Assembly (NCBI GenBank): GCA_030035585.1
Contig: CM057462.1
Location: 115,005,234-115,069,233 of the forward strand
Origin: Dugong dugon
Lineage: Eukaryota; Chordata; Mammalia; Sirenia; Dugongidae
Reading direction: 5' to 3'
Length of the DNA stretch: 64,000 nt
How positions within the stretch are numbered: position 1 is the first letter of the stretch; each line of letters begins with the position of its first letter. Made by a program: the position numbers and the translations under genes. The notes under the pieces were generated by a model. The model searched no databases. It was not told the DNA's origin and worked only from the letters and a program-made list of their open reading frames with translations. Positions 24,361 through 36,750 of the stretch are shown here, piece by piece.

Positions 24361-24529
24361 CCTGCCCTAGTGATCTCCTGTAAAGTTGGAGTGAGTGGAG
24401 GTGTGGGTCAAATGTAAACTTATAATCAAAATCCAGTAGGTAAAAACTTCTACATAGTTGTATACAAGACACTGTAACACAAAAGAAGAGCTAATTGTTA
24501 ATGATTAAAGGAAGAAAAGAATTGAAGAT

Positions 24530-24635
24530 TAGCTGGGTGACTCGCTCAGTCCTGATGTTGCTGAGTAACTTTGGGTAAGACTACTTATGTCTTTGGATTT
24601 TTGTTATCTCATGTGCAGAATGAGGGTTTGGATCT
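24530..24635 (+). repeat. MIR relic, cut by an LTR
   Basis: 'gagtaactttgggtaagact' and 'tctcatgtgcagaatgaggg' match the MIR core in forward orientation; the element stops at the LTR that begins at 24636. Confidence 0.6.
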
Positions 24636-25159
24636 TGTCTTAAATATCTAGTGCTGCTATAACAGCAATAACACAAGTTGATGGCTTTAACAAACAGAAA
24701 TTTATTCTTTCACAGTCTAGGAGGCTAGAATTCTGAATTCAGGGTACCAGCTCCAGGGTAAAGCTTTCTCTCTCTGTTGGCTCTGGGAGAAGATCCTTAT
24801 CATCAATCTTCCCCTGTTCTAGGAGCTTCTCAGCACAGGGAACCCAGGTCCAAAGGACACACCCCACTCCTGGCTCTTCTCGCTTGGTGGTAATGAGGTC
24901 CCTCTCCTCTTTGTTCCCTTCTCTCTTTTATATCTCAAAAGAGATTGACTCAAGATACAATTTAATCCTGTAGATTGTGTCCTGCCTCACTGATATAACT
25001 GCCTCTAATCCTCCCTCATTAACATCATAGAGTTTAGGATTACAACACATAGGATAATTACACCAGATTGCAAAATGGAGGGCAACCACATACTACTGGG
25101 AATCATGGCCTAGCCAAGTTGACAGACACTTTTAGGGGGACATAATTCAACCCATAACA
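24636..25159 (-). mobile_element. Solo LTR, ERVL-MaLR type, second copy
   Basis: A 524-bp LTR with TGTCT...CATAACA ends, the same family and orientation as 5045-5557. The flanks GATCT (24631-24635) and GATTT (25160-25164) agree at four of five bases, consistent with an old target duplication. Fossil with no internal part. Confidence 0.82.
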
Positions 25160-25171
25160 GATTTGATAATA

Positions 25172-25385
25172 GAAACAATAGCTAAATTTATGGATCACTT
25201 TCTATGGAGCAGGTGCTATTTTAAGAATTTTGCATTTATAAACTTAGTACTTAAATTTTACAACCAATCTATGAGATAGGTGATATTAATATGTCAATTT
25301 TCCACAGGGAAACTGAGGTCCAGAGAAGTTAAGTAATTTGGGTAAAGCGACTCAATAAGTGGTAGAGTCAAGATAATATTACTAC
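25172..25385 (-). repeat. MIR relic
   Basis: Reading left to right: 'acaatagctaaatttatgg', 'tctatgagataggtgatatt', 'gggaaactgaggtccagaga' and 'aagtggtagagtcaagat'. This is the standard reverse-complement MIR layout over nearly its full length. Confidence 0.8.
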
Positions 25386-25493
25386 TGACTTCTTTGCTCT
25401 ATGAGTCCTAGGTGAAAACACAGCACAGATTTCCAAATTTATTTAGTAGGAAAGCAGCTGAAGACAATTGACGAAGTCTAATAGAAAATTAGG

Positions 25494-25700
25494 GAGTCCC
25501 TGGGCAGTGCAAACGATTAAGCTGTCAACTACTGGCTGAAAGGCTGGTGGTTTGTAGCCACTCAAAGGCACCTTGGAAGACAGGCCTGGTGATCTACTTT
25601 AAGAAGGTCACAGCCTTGAAAACCTTATGGAGAAGTTCTCTCTGCACACAATGGCACCATGAGTTGGAATCAATTTGATGGTAACTAACAACAACAACAT
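25494..25700 (+). repeat. AfroSINE, long form
   Basis: Head 'gtccctgggcagtgcaaacg', central block 'cctggtgatctactttaaga' and tail 'atgagttggaatcaatttga' followed by (AAC)n, the same layout as 21387-21592. The AAC tail is like that of the RTE elements. Confidence 0.88.
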
Positions 25701-26280
25701 AAAATTAAATTAAGTTTTGTTATAGCACTTTATTGTTTATATTTTTTTTAAGCTCCTTTGAATGTGCTTGTGTTTAGTTTCCATGGAATCCATGAACTTG
25801 CAGGGAACACAGTATGTTTTCTGAAGCCAGATGCTTAGGTTCTTTCAAACAGCTGACATGGGAGCTAAGGCAAGAGACAGGATGACTTGAGTGGAGTACA
25901 GCCAGCATACGCAGCAAGGACACTCCGAGTAGAAAGTTTGTGGCCTTAAAAGATTTTTGAAGGCTCTTCTTGAGTTAGCTGATGTGATACTTTCTCAGGT
26001 TCTAAGCTCACCACATTAAGTAGAGTCACTTTTAAATATGCCCACCCACTCACCACCACCTCCGAACATTTTCTCTCCACTCCAGTTTTACTTCCTGCAG
26101 AAGTACATACGCACATAATTGTGCAACTAAGTACAAGACTAATAGGAAATAAGGTACTGTTTTCTCCCCTGATTTTCTCAGCTAAATTAATTCTTATTCC
26201 TTCCTATTTCTGAAAAATGGGCATCTTTCCATGTACATCATACTGTTAGCTATATATATATATATATATGATTTTTATAA

Positions 26281-26328
<48 letters not shown>

Positions 26329-27150
26329 ATTTTTCAAAAGCTTACGTGTATAAACTTTTGCAAAATCCTACCCAAATGTAATGGTACAATTTAATTTTCC
26401 TAACCCTTCACTCTGAGGGGCAAGTTTTGTAAATTAGAAATTATTCAATACATAGCTAATGATTATGTTAGAGCTGTGACTACATGACTTGAAACCAAGT
26501 AAGCTTTGACTCTTTTGGTATATTTATACCTGCTTACAAAAAACTAGTTCAAAGAAGTCATAAACAAGAAATTTGTAAAATAGTTATGCTGAGTGACTTT
26601 GCGTAAGACCCATTACAGCTTAATGAGTGCTAATATTCTTATAGAAAGCTATATATATTCCTAAAGAAAGATTCTCTCTCACTAAGTCAGCTTCTAATTG
26701 GTAATATATATCAGATTAATAAGAAAATTAATAAGAACTGAATATTTTAACGACATCATCATCTTCACTTCCACCTTTGCTCTGAGGTAAGTGTGAAAGC
26801 CAATTGTTGATGATATTATTCTTTACAGGACTAATATGAAAACAATTAAGAAATGTGACTCTATTAATATTATTCATGATTAACATAAGAGAAAGTCTTT
26901 AGAATATTAGTAATTATGCAGAATTATGTAAACTGGAATTATAACATATCTCTAAGATTTTGAGAACACCGAATTAACTATTTGAGTAATAAGAGGTATT
27001 TTCAGACTAACACAGAACATTTCAACGGGGGCTTTTAAAGCAATATTGTGTCAATAAAAATAAAGTCAATATTACATAGTGAATCTGGAGAGGATTAGTC
27101 GGCAATTCTGATACTTAACATGAAAAAGCCTATAACCTCAATGTAATAAT
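25701..27150. other. Unique AT-rich DNA, no gene seen
   Basis: No coding signal. Contains the TA microsatellite described separately. Confidence 0.5.
26250..26323. repeat. (TA)n microsatellite in two blocks
   Basis: Two TA runs (about 26251-26269 and 26285-26323) are separated by 'gatttttataaaata'. A similar 'aaaatgattttt' follows the second run. The tract can fold on itself and is likely length-polymorphic. Confidence 0.9.
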
Positions 27151-27159
27151 GCCTTGCAT

Positions 27160-27390
27160 TTTTAATACACTTTTGGGGTTCATAGTTTAATATAAACTAT
27201 TTCACATAAATTGTCATTTTTTTTCTTTTAAAAATTAGTTGATGTAGGTAAGGTCTGAATTCTTACTTTCATTTTAAAGATAAGCCATATCATGTTGGAA
27301 ATGGAATGTGCCAAACTCAAGCTCACACAGATAAGAATTATGGCTAGAAACTAGAACCTATGCCTTCTGACTTCAAAATTTTCCTTTGTT
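27160..27390 (-). repeat. Possible MIR relic
   Basis: 'ttcattttaaagataagcc' and 'caaactcaagctcacacagataagaattatgg' (joined blocks) look like a degraded reverse MIR. Very diverged, low certainty. Confidence 0.4.
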
Positions 27391-27857
27391 GTATTAAGAC
27401 ATATTCATTCCATCTAAAGATAACTGAAATAATTACTGAGAAAATAAAGACCCAAAGAAGGCTTTTCTTGAATTGCCTGTTATTAAGGGCTAGACTATTT
27501 TAACTTTATTTTCATCATGAATTCTTCAGATGCAGCTTTCATTTTATTTTGCAAGTCTAAATTCATCTGATGATAGGCCAATAAAAAGTTATTACTTTTT
27601 TTTTTTTTTACTTCTGAAAGTCTTAGAAATGTGTTATAATTCTGGTTTAAATAATACTGTATGTTTACTAATATTCTAAAGTTTTCTCTTATGCTAATCA
27701 TGAGTATTATTAACAGAGTCGCATTTCTTAATTGTTTCACCTAAAACAAAAATTATTGATTGTAGAGAGATGCTATGGAGGATTTTGCTGTTTAGTCAGT
27801 TAAGTCTCTAACAACTAACTCTGGGGTGTGTGTAGAAACCTGGCATCTGAGTTTATT

Positions 27858-28014
27858 CCAAAACCGACTGTTGATGAGTCCATTTGGACTCATAGCGACC
27901 ACATAGGGCAGAGTAGAACTGCCCCGTAGGGTTGCCAGGGAGTGGCTGGTGGATTAGAACTGCCGACCTTTTGGTTGTCAGCTGAGCTCTTAAACACTGT
28001 GCCACCAGGGCTCC
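27858..28014 (-). repeat. AfroSINE, short form
   Basis: Starts 'aaaaccgactgttgatgag', contains 'gggcagagtagaactgcccc' and ends at the head 'ctgtgccaccagggctcc'. One of the better preserved copies in the window. Confidence 0.92.
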
Positions 28015-28079
28015 ATGAATTCATTAAAGCCTCAAAAAATTGTGACAAACATATTATCAGTGAAGCTGGCATATTGTTT

Positions 28080-28240
28080 AACTTCCCTGTCTTTAAGTTT
28101 TCTTAACTGTATAATGATAATGATACCTGCCTCAAAGAGTTGTACAAGAATGAAATAATTCAATATGTGTAAAACTCTTATAAATGTGTCTAGCATATAC
28201 GAAGCACTATAAGTGTTAGCCATTTTTAGCTGTTATTAGC
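28080..28240 (+). repeat. MIR relic
   Basis: 'aactgtataatgataatga', 'tgcctcaaagagttgtacaa', 'tgtctagcatatacgaagca' and 'gtgttagccatttttagctg' follow the 3' two-thirds of MIR in forward orientation. Confidence 0.78.
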
Positions 28241-29081
28241 AAATATGTTACAACAATAACATGTACGAATTGGTGCTTTATTTAGTCCAAATATTTTTAA
28301 AACACATGTATTTTAATAAATTTCTGGGTTTTTTTCTTTCAAAGATCTTTACAATATAATCTTAAAGACTGAGATTCTCAAACAGCAAAGATATTTTTTT
28401 ATTAAGTTTAAATAACCTCCACGACTGGAGTTCAGAAAAGAAGGTCAGTGCTACAAATTCTGAGTGTGTTTTGAACTTACAGATTTTCAGACATTTTGGC
28501 CCAGGCATATCCTGGCAGTTTCAAACTAAGATAGAGTGCTCTCTTGCTTCAATAATTGGCAGTTAGAGATAATAATTACATCAATCAAGCTGTCAAGAAA
28601 CATAAAGCATTTAAACTTAATGGGAAGGAAACAACTTATTAAGAAAAAAAATTCTGTTAATAATGTTGATCTTCTATATTAAGCCCTCGTGCATGTATCA
28701 ACATAAATAGGTAATCATATTTGAGAGACTAAAACCTCTCTTCAATTCATGGCTCTGTTCACTGCATCCCCAAAGCAAGGAGGCCCAGCTTTTTGGGAAT
28801 CGATGGTTTGCCACTGACTATTATTTCGAAATAAACCCCTCTTTTCAAGGATATGCAGTTTAGACATAAAAATAGGTAGATGAATGGATGGATAGATCAA
28901 TGGATAATTTTACAGGAAGGAAGGGAAGAATGAAAGAAAAGGGGGGAGAGAGGGAGGGAGGAAGGAAGGAAAGAAGGAAGGGGGAGGACTTAAAATTCTT
29001 TCAGTTATAAGTAACAGGAAAACAAAAACAAACCTTAAGCTCATTTAAGAAAATTGGAGCATATATTCTTTATTTCACTGA
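28241..29081. other. Unique DNA with a GA-rich tract, no gene seen
   Basis: A purine-rich GGAA/GGGA tract lies at about 28911-28987, preceded by a short (GATG/GATA)-like stretch. No coding signal. Confidence 0.6.
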
Positions 29082-31750
29082 TTTTTTTGTGTGTTTAACT
29101 TTTTGTTTTTAATTGTACTTTAGATGAAGTTTTACAGAACAAACTAGATTCTTATTAAACAATTAATACACATTGTTTTGTGACATTGGTTACCAACCCC
29201 ACAACACATCACCCCTCTCCTTTCTCAACTTTGGGTTCCCTATTACCAGCTTTCCTGTCCTCTCTTGCCTTCTAGTCCTTCTCCTGGGCTGGTGTGCCCC
29301 TTTAGTCTCATTTTATGCCTAAACTTTGCCTAAAAGGTGAATGTCAGGAATGACTTCATTACTGAGCTAAATGGGTGTCTAGGGGCCATACTCTCAGAGT
29401 TTCTCCAGTCTTTGTCAGGCCAGTAAGTCTGGTCTTTTTTTGAGTTAGAATTTTGTTCTACATTTTTCTCCAGCTTGGTCTGGGACCCTCTATTATGATC
29501 CCCATCAGAGCAGTCGGTGGTAGCCGGGCACCTCTAGTTGTGCTGGACTCAGTCTGGTGGAGGCTGTGGTACTTGTGGCCCGTTAGTCCTTTGGACTAAT
29601 CTTTCCCTTGTATCTTTGGTTTTCTTCATTCTCCCTTGCTCCTGAAGGGGTGAGATCAGTGGAGTATCTTAGATGGCTGCTCACAACTTTTTAAGACCCC
29701 AGATGCTACTCACCAAAGTAGGATGTAGAACATTTTCTTTATGTTATGCCATTTGAGCTAGGTGTTCCCTGAGACCATGGTTCCCACAGCCCAGTAATTC
29801 AGTCCCTCAGGGAGTTTGGATGTGTCTATGGAGCTTCCATGACCTTGCTATGGACAGGTTGTGCTGGTTTCCCCAGTATTGTGTACTGTCTTACCCTTCA
29901 ACAAAGTTACCACTTCTAAATTGTCTATTTAGTGTATTTCCCTCCCCACCCCTCTCCTCCTTTGTAACCATCAAAGACTGTATCTTTTTGTGTGTAAACC
30001 TTTTCATGAGTTTTTATATAGTGATCTCATACAATAGTTGTCTTTTTGTGATTGACTTATTTCACTCAGCATAATACCCTCCAGATTCATCCATGTTGTG
30101 AGATGCTTTGTAGATTCATCATTGTTCTTTATCATTGCATAGTACTCTGTTGTGTGTATATACCATAGTTTATCCATTGTTGATGGGCATCTAGTTGTTT
30201 TTATGTTTTTGCTGTTGTGAACAATGCTACAATGAACATGGGTTTCCATATGTCTATTTGTGTGATGGCTCTTATTTCTCTAGGATGTATTCCAAGGAGT
30301 GGGATTACTGGATCATATAGTATTTCTATTTTTAGCTTTCTAAGGAAGTGCTATATTGTTTTCCAAAATGGTTGTACCATTTTGCATTCCCACCAGAAGT
30401 GCACAAGAGTTTGAATCTCCCCATAGCCCCTCTAACATTTGTTATTTTCTGTTTTTTTGATTTGTGCCAGCAATGCCAGGATGAGATGGTATCTCATTGT
30501 GGTTTTGATTTGCGTTTCTCTGATGGCTAGTGATCGCGAACATTTCTTCATGTGTCTGTTAGCCACTTGAATGTCTTCTTTGGTGAAGTGTCTATTCATT
30601 TCCTTTGCCCATTTTTAAATTGGATTATTTCTCTTTTTGTTGTAGACATGTTGGATTTTCCTGTAGATTTGAGAGATTAGACCTTTGTCGGATTTGTCAT
30701 AGCCAAACATTCTTTCCCAGTCTGCAGGTTCTCTTTTTACTCTTTTGGTGAAGTCTTTTGATGAGCATTAAGTGTTTAATTTTTAGAAGACCCCAGTTAT
30801 CTAGCTTATCTTCTATAGTTTGTGTGTTGTTAGTTACAGTTTGTATCCTGTTATTGCTGTATATTAGGGCCTCTAGTGTTGATCTTATTTTTTCTTCTAT
30901 GATTTTTATAGTTTTTGGTTTTATATTTAGGTCTTTGATCCATTTTGATTTAGTTTTTGTGTATGATGTGAGGTATGGGACCTGTTTCTTTTTTTACAGA
31001 TGCACATCCAATTTTGCCAGCACCGTTTTTTAAAAAGACTGTCTTTTCACCATTCGATGGACTTTGAGCCCTTGTTGAAGATCAGGTGACTAGATGGATG
31101 GATTTACATCTGGGTTCTCAATTCTGTTCCACTGGTCAGTGTATCTGTCGCTGTACCAGTACCAGGCTGTTTTGACTACCGTAGCTATACAGTAGTTTCT
31201 GAGGTCAGGTAGTGCAAGTCCTCCTACTTTCTTCTTCTTCTTCAATAGTACTTTACTTACCTGGGACCTCTTCCCTTTCCATAAAATGTTACTGATTAGT
31301 TTTTACATCTCTTTAAAGAATGTTGTTGGTATTTGAATCGGGATTGCATTGTATTTGTAGATTACTTTGGGTAGAATTGACATTTTCACAATGTTGAGTC
31401 TACCTATTCATGAGCATGGTATGTTTTTCCATTTATGTAGATCTCTTTTGGTTTCTTGCAGTAGTATTTTGTAGTTTTCTTTGTGTAGATCTTTTACATC
31501 CCTGGTTCATTATTTTTTTTAAGGGCTATTATTAATGGTATTGTTTTTCTGATTTCCTTTTTGTCATTCTCTATTTGTGTATAGGAATCCAACTGTTTTT
31601 CGTATGTTTATCTTGTATCCTGCTACTCTGCTGAATCTATTAGTTCCAGTAGTTTTCTCATGTGGTATTTTGGGTTTTCTATGTATAGTATCATATCATC
31701 CACAAATAGGGACAATTTTACTTCTTCATTACCAATTTGGATGCCCTTAT
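29082..31750 (-). mobile_element. 5'-truncated L1
   Basis: A T-rich left edge is followed by the antisense 3'UTR (first type, single terminal block) and ORF2 back to the reverse transcriptase. It breaks off at 31750, just short of the active-site aspartates in reading order. ORF2-like pieces include about 30004-30249. Many frame breaks. I could not find a convincing target duplication. Confidence 0.9.
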
Positions 31751-32261
31751 CTATTCTGTGAATGTACCAGCAACTCACACAACTGCACTTGGCCTTGAAT
31801 ACAAATAGGACAAGGATGCAGATAACATTAATAATCTTTTTAATGTCTCATTAATGTGGGAAACATGGCTGCCAACAGTTCCTAAATTTTACCTTTAAAA
31901 ATCAACCATCCCAAGAAAATCAATTTCTTTGTTTTATTAACCCAAGGCCATACATCCCAGGGAAGACACTCACTCGTCCAGGTTCAGTCAGATTGGAACC
32001 TCAGTTCTGCTTACTCTGACTGGAGTGAAGAGGAAAAGAGCAAGGTGATATGATCAGCCCTGTCTGGGAAGCTTGCCTACTCCTGAACCAATCAGCTGTG
32101 CCCAGGGGTCAGAGACACTGCTAAATTGTTTGCTGTTGTTCCAACCATATGATGGTGAAGGAGAACAGTTGTTAGAAAAGGTAGTACTGGACAGATAATC
32201 CCATAGCTTTCTGCTGAAATTCATTTGTTTAACATTTCTATAACTAATATTTGAATTATGG
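31751..32261. other. Unique DNA, no gene seen
   Basis: Less AT-rich than its surroundings. A block around 32080-32120 ('ctcctgaaccaatcagctg') looks like part of an old mammalian repeat that I could not name. Confidence 0.4.
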
Positions 32262-32622
32262 TGTTAGTGAATAATATTTAATATACCAAGGACTGAAGAA
32301 TATCAAACAAGTCTTTCTTGGAAGAAATATTGTCAGAATTCTCCTTAGAAGTGAGGATGGCGAGACTTAATCTCACTTACTTTGGACATGTTATGAGGAG
32401 AGACCAGTCCCTAGAGAAGGACATCATGCTCAGTAAAGTAGAGGGTCACCAAAAAGAGGAAGACCCTCAAAAAGATGTACTGGCACAGTGGCTGCAACAA
32501 TGGGCTCAAACATAGCAACGATTGTGAGGACAACACAGGACCAGGCAGCATTTCATTCTGTTGTATGTAGGGTTACTATGAGTTGGAAAAGACTTGGCAG
32601 AACCTAACAACAATAACAATAT
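32262..32622 (+). mobile_element. RTE-clade LINE, 3' end fragment
   Basis: Covers the last part of the RTE ORF (readable at 32318-32515, e.g. YFGHVMRRDQSLEKDIML) and the short 3' end 'gggttactatgagttgg...ggcagaacctaacaacaataac'. Strongly 5'-truncated. The AAC/AAT-type tail replaces poly-A, usual for the RTE clade. Confidence 0.9.
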
Positions 32623-32734
32623 AAATAGTACTTACTGAGCAATTTCTAGGTAGTAAGCATTGATGTTTATGCCAAAAATTTCCAACTTTCTATTTTCTTT
32701 CTACCTTCTTTCTTACTTTTTCTTTGTTTTTAGA

Positions 32735-34775
32735 TATCTCTAGTTGTACCTTATCTCAAGAATAGATTTGATGCATTGAACACTAATGACCAAAGACCAG
32801 ACGAGTTGTGGAATGACATCAAGGACATCATATATGAAGAAAGAAAGAGGTTATTAAAAAGACAGGAAAGAAAGAAAAGACCAAAATGGATTCAGAAGAG
32901 ACTCTGAAACTTGTTCTTGAACATCGAGTAGCTAAAGCAAAAGGAAGAAATGAAGTAAAAGAACTGAACAGAAGATTTCAAAGGGCAGCTCGAGAAGACA
33001 AGATATTATAATGACATGTGTAAAGAGCTGGAAACAGAAAACCAAAAGAGAAGAACACACTCAGTATTTCTCAAGCTGAAAGAACTGAAGAAAAAATTCA
33101 AGCTTTGAGTAGCAATAGTGAAGGATTCTATGGGGAAAATATTAAATGACGCAGGAAGCATCAAAAGAAGATGGAAGGAATATGCAGAGTCATTATACCA
33201 AAAAGAATTGGTTGACGTTCAATCATTTCAGGAGGTAGCATACGATCAGGAACCAATGGTACTGAAGGAAAAAGTTCAAGCTGCACTGAAGGCATTGGCA
33301 AAAAACAAGGCTCCAGGAATTGACAGAATAGCAATTGAAATATTTCTACAATCGGATGCAGCCCTGGAAGTGCTCACTTGTCTATGCCAAGAAATTGGGA
33401 AGATAGCTACCTGGCCAACCGACTGGAAGAGATCCATATTTATGCCTATTCCCAAGAAAGGTGATCCAAGCAAATTTAGAAATTATCAAACAATATCATT
33501 AATATCACACACAAGTAAAATTTTGCTGAAGATCATTCAAAAGTGGCTGCAGAAGTATATTGACAGGGAACTGCCAGAAATTCAAGCAGGATTCAGAAGA
33601 GGACGTGGAACCATGGACATCATTGCTGATGCCAGATGGATCCTGGCTGAAAGCAGAGAATACCAGAAAGATGTTTACCTGTGTTTTATTGACCATGCAA
33701 AGGCATTTTACTGTGTGGATCATAACAAATTATGGATAACATTGTGAAGAATGGGAATTCCAGAACACTTAATTGTGCTCATAAGAAACCTGTACAGAGA
33801 TCAAAAGGCAATAATTTGAACAGAACAAGGGGATGCTGCATGGTTTAAAGTCAGAAAAGATGTGCATTAGGGTTGTATTCTTTCACTATACCTATTCAAT
33901 CTGTATGCTGAGTAAATAATCTGAAAAGCTAAACTCTATCAAGAAGAATGGGGCACTAGGATTGGAGGAAGACACATTAACAACCTGCGATATGCAGAGT
34001 ACACAACCTTGCTAGCTGTAAGTGAAGAGTACTTCAAGCACTTACTGATGAAGATCAAAGACTACATCTTCAATATGGATTACACCTCCTCAACATAAAA
34101 CAAAAGTCTTCACAACTGGACCAATAAGCAATATCATGACAAATGAAGAAAAGATTGAAATTGTCAAGGATTTCATTTTACTTGGATCCACAATCAACAC
34201 CTATGGAAGCAGCAGCCAAGAAATCAAAAGACACATTGAATTGGGCAGATCTGCTGCAAAAGACCTCTTTAAAGTGTTAAAAAGCAAAGATGTCACTTTG
34301 AATACCATGATGCGCCTGACCCAAGCCATGGTGTTTTCAATCCCCTCACGTGCATGCAAAAGCTGGACAATGAATAAGGAAGACTAAAGAAGAATTGATG
34401 CCTTCAAATTGTGATGTTGGTGAAAAATATTGAATATACCATGGAGTGCCAAAGAATGAACAAATCTGTCTTAGAAGAAGTACAACCAGAATGCTCCTTA
34501 GAAGTAAGGATGGCAAGACCATGTCTCACATACTTTGGACATATTATCAAGAAGGATCAATCCCTGGAGTAGGACATCATGCTTGGTAAAGTGGAGGGTC
34601 AGGGAAAAAGAAGAAGACCCTCAACAAGACGGATTGATACAGTGGCTGCAACTATGGGCTCAAGCATTCCAACGATTGTGAGGATAGCGCAGGATCAGAC
34701 GGTGTTTCCTTCTGTTGTATGTAGGGTCACTATTAGTTGGAACCAATTTGACAGCACCTAACAACAACAATAACA
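32735..34775 (+). mobile_element. RTE-clade LINE, 5'-truncated
   Basis: Begins in the linker between the endonuclease and reverse-transcriptase domains and runs to the (AAC)n-type tail. The longest open piece, 33118-33747, holds the RT start (KNKAPGIDRIAIEIF, KKGDPSKFRNYQTISLIS, VYLCFIDHAKAF). The YADD active site near 33990 reads as YAEY, and the frame is broken several times (stops near 33748, 33822 and 33915). Other open pieces are 34136-34387 and 34579-34761. Dead copy. Confidence 0.93.
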
Positions 34776-35429
34776 AGTTATAGCCTTGAGTCTAACTTGG
34801 TAAGACCCTATAAAGCTGACCTAGTGTCATGGTAGGCCTAATATGCCAAGACTTCTGAGAAATTCATGACTCAATTGGGATTTCAGTTAAACTTCTAGAT
34901 AGTGCAGGAAGGACCAGAGATACAGTGATCAGTTTAAGGAGAATTCAACAGACTGCTGGAGGTGAATGTCTCTCATGGAGGGGATATTTTAAACCTTGAG
35001 TCACATTGAGGGTGCTCACCATGTGCCCCTGAAGAGAAGACTATGTGGCTTCTTCCAGTTCTTCCCATGAAGAGTCTAGTTTTAATAACTGAAAAAGAAA
35101 TATAAAACCATTGGCACTGGTTGAGGAGAGGACTGGAGTCCCGCCAGGTGCTAACAAACTTAATTAAATGCCAGACCCTATACAGTATACTGGGACAAAA
35201 AACATTAGTAGCAGAGTGGAAATATGTCATAATAGCATATAGTCAGTAAAAAGAAATGAAATGAGGCCCCAGCTCAGCCAGGAGACACCAGAGAGTATAA
35301 TTGCAAAAAGTTTTCATTCAGTTTTTTACACAGGGGAAATAGGCATCGAATCCCTACACTGTTATCTATTAAACAAACAAACAAACCTGAAGTCCTATTC
35401 AAGGGGAAGGGGGGAAGAATGCCATTTGC
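34776..35429. other. Unique DNA, no gene seen
   Basis: No repeat or coding signal recognised. A short (AAAC)n stretch lies at 35371-35386. Confidence 0.45.
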
Positions 35430-36750
35430 TAACTCCCCATTATTTTTTTTCCTAATTTGTGCTATTTTTTAAAATTATTTTTTTAATTGTACTTTAGGTG
35501 AAGGTTTACAGAACAAACTAGCTTCTTATTAAACAGTTAGCACACATACTATTTTATGACATTGGTTAACAACCCCATGACATGTCAATACCTCCCTTCT
35601 CAACCTTGGTTCTCTATTACAAGCTTTCCTGTCCCCTCCTGCCTTCTAGTCCTTGCTCCTGGGCTGGTGTGCCCCTTTAGTCTCATTTTATCCTATGGGC
35701 CTGCCTAAACTTTGCCTAAAAGGTGAATGTCAGGAATGACTTCATTACTGAGCTAAATGGGTGTCCAGGGGCCATACTCTCGGGGTTTCTCCAGTCTCTG
35801 TCAGGCCAGTAAGTCTGGTCTTTTTCTGAGTTAGAATTTTGTTCTACATTTTTCTCCAGCTCAGTCTGGGACCCTCTATTGTGATCCCTGTCAGAGAAGT
35901 CAGTGGTGGTAGCCAGGCATCATCTAGTAGTACTGGACTGAGTGTGGTGGAGGCCGTGATAGTTGTGGTCTATTAGTCGTTTGGAATAACCTTTCTCTTG
36001 TGTCTTTAGTTTTCTTCATTTTCCCTTGCTCCTGAAAGGGTGGGATCGGTGGAATATTTCAGAGGGCCACTCACAGGCTTTTAAGACCCAAGAGACTTCT
36101 CACCAAAGTAGAATGTAGAACATTTTCTTCATAAACTATGCTATGCCAATTGAGCTAGATGTTCCCTGAGATCATGGTCCCCATAACCCTCATCCCAGTA
36201 ATTTGGTCCCTCGGGGAGTTTGGATTTGTCCATGGAGCTTCCATGACCTTAACCTGAACAAATTGTGCTGGCTTCTCCAGTATTGTGTACTGTCTTACCC
36301 TTCACCAAAGTTACAGCTTATCTATTGTCTATTTAGGGTTTTTCCACCTCCATGCCTCCCCTCCCTTGTAACCATCAAAAATTGTTCCTTTTTGTGTGTA
36401 AACCTTTTCATAAGTTTTTATAGTAGTGGTCACATACAATATTTTTCCTTTTGTGATTGACTTATTTCACTCAGCAAAATACCCTCCAGATTCATCCATA
36501 TTATGAGATGCTTCATAGATTCATCATTGTTCTTTATTGTTGCATAATACTCCATTGTGTGTATGTATCATAGTTTGTTTATTCATCTGTTGATGGGCAT
36601 CTAGGTTGTTTCCATCTTTTGCTGTTGTGAATAATGCTGCAATGAACATGGATGCGCATATGTTTATTCCTGTGACAGCTCTTATTTCTCTAGGATATAT
36701 TCCTAGGAGTGGAATTGCTGGATCATATGGCATTTCTATTTCTAGCTTCC

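Noticed and set aside
28911-28987. Regulatory purine tract
   Set aside because: Simple GGAA-type microsatellite; nothing beyond composition supports function.
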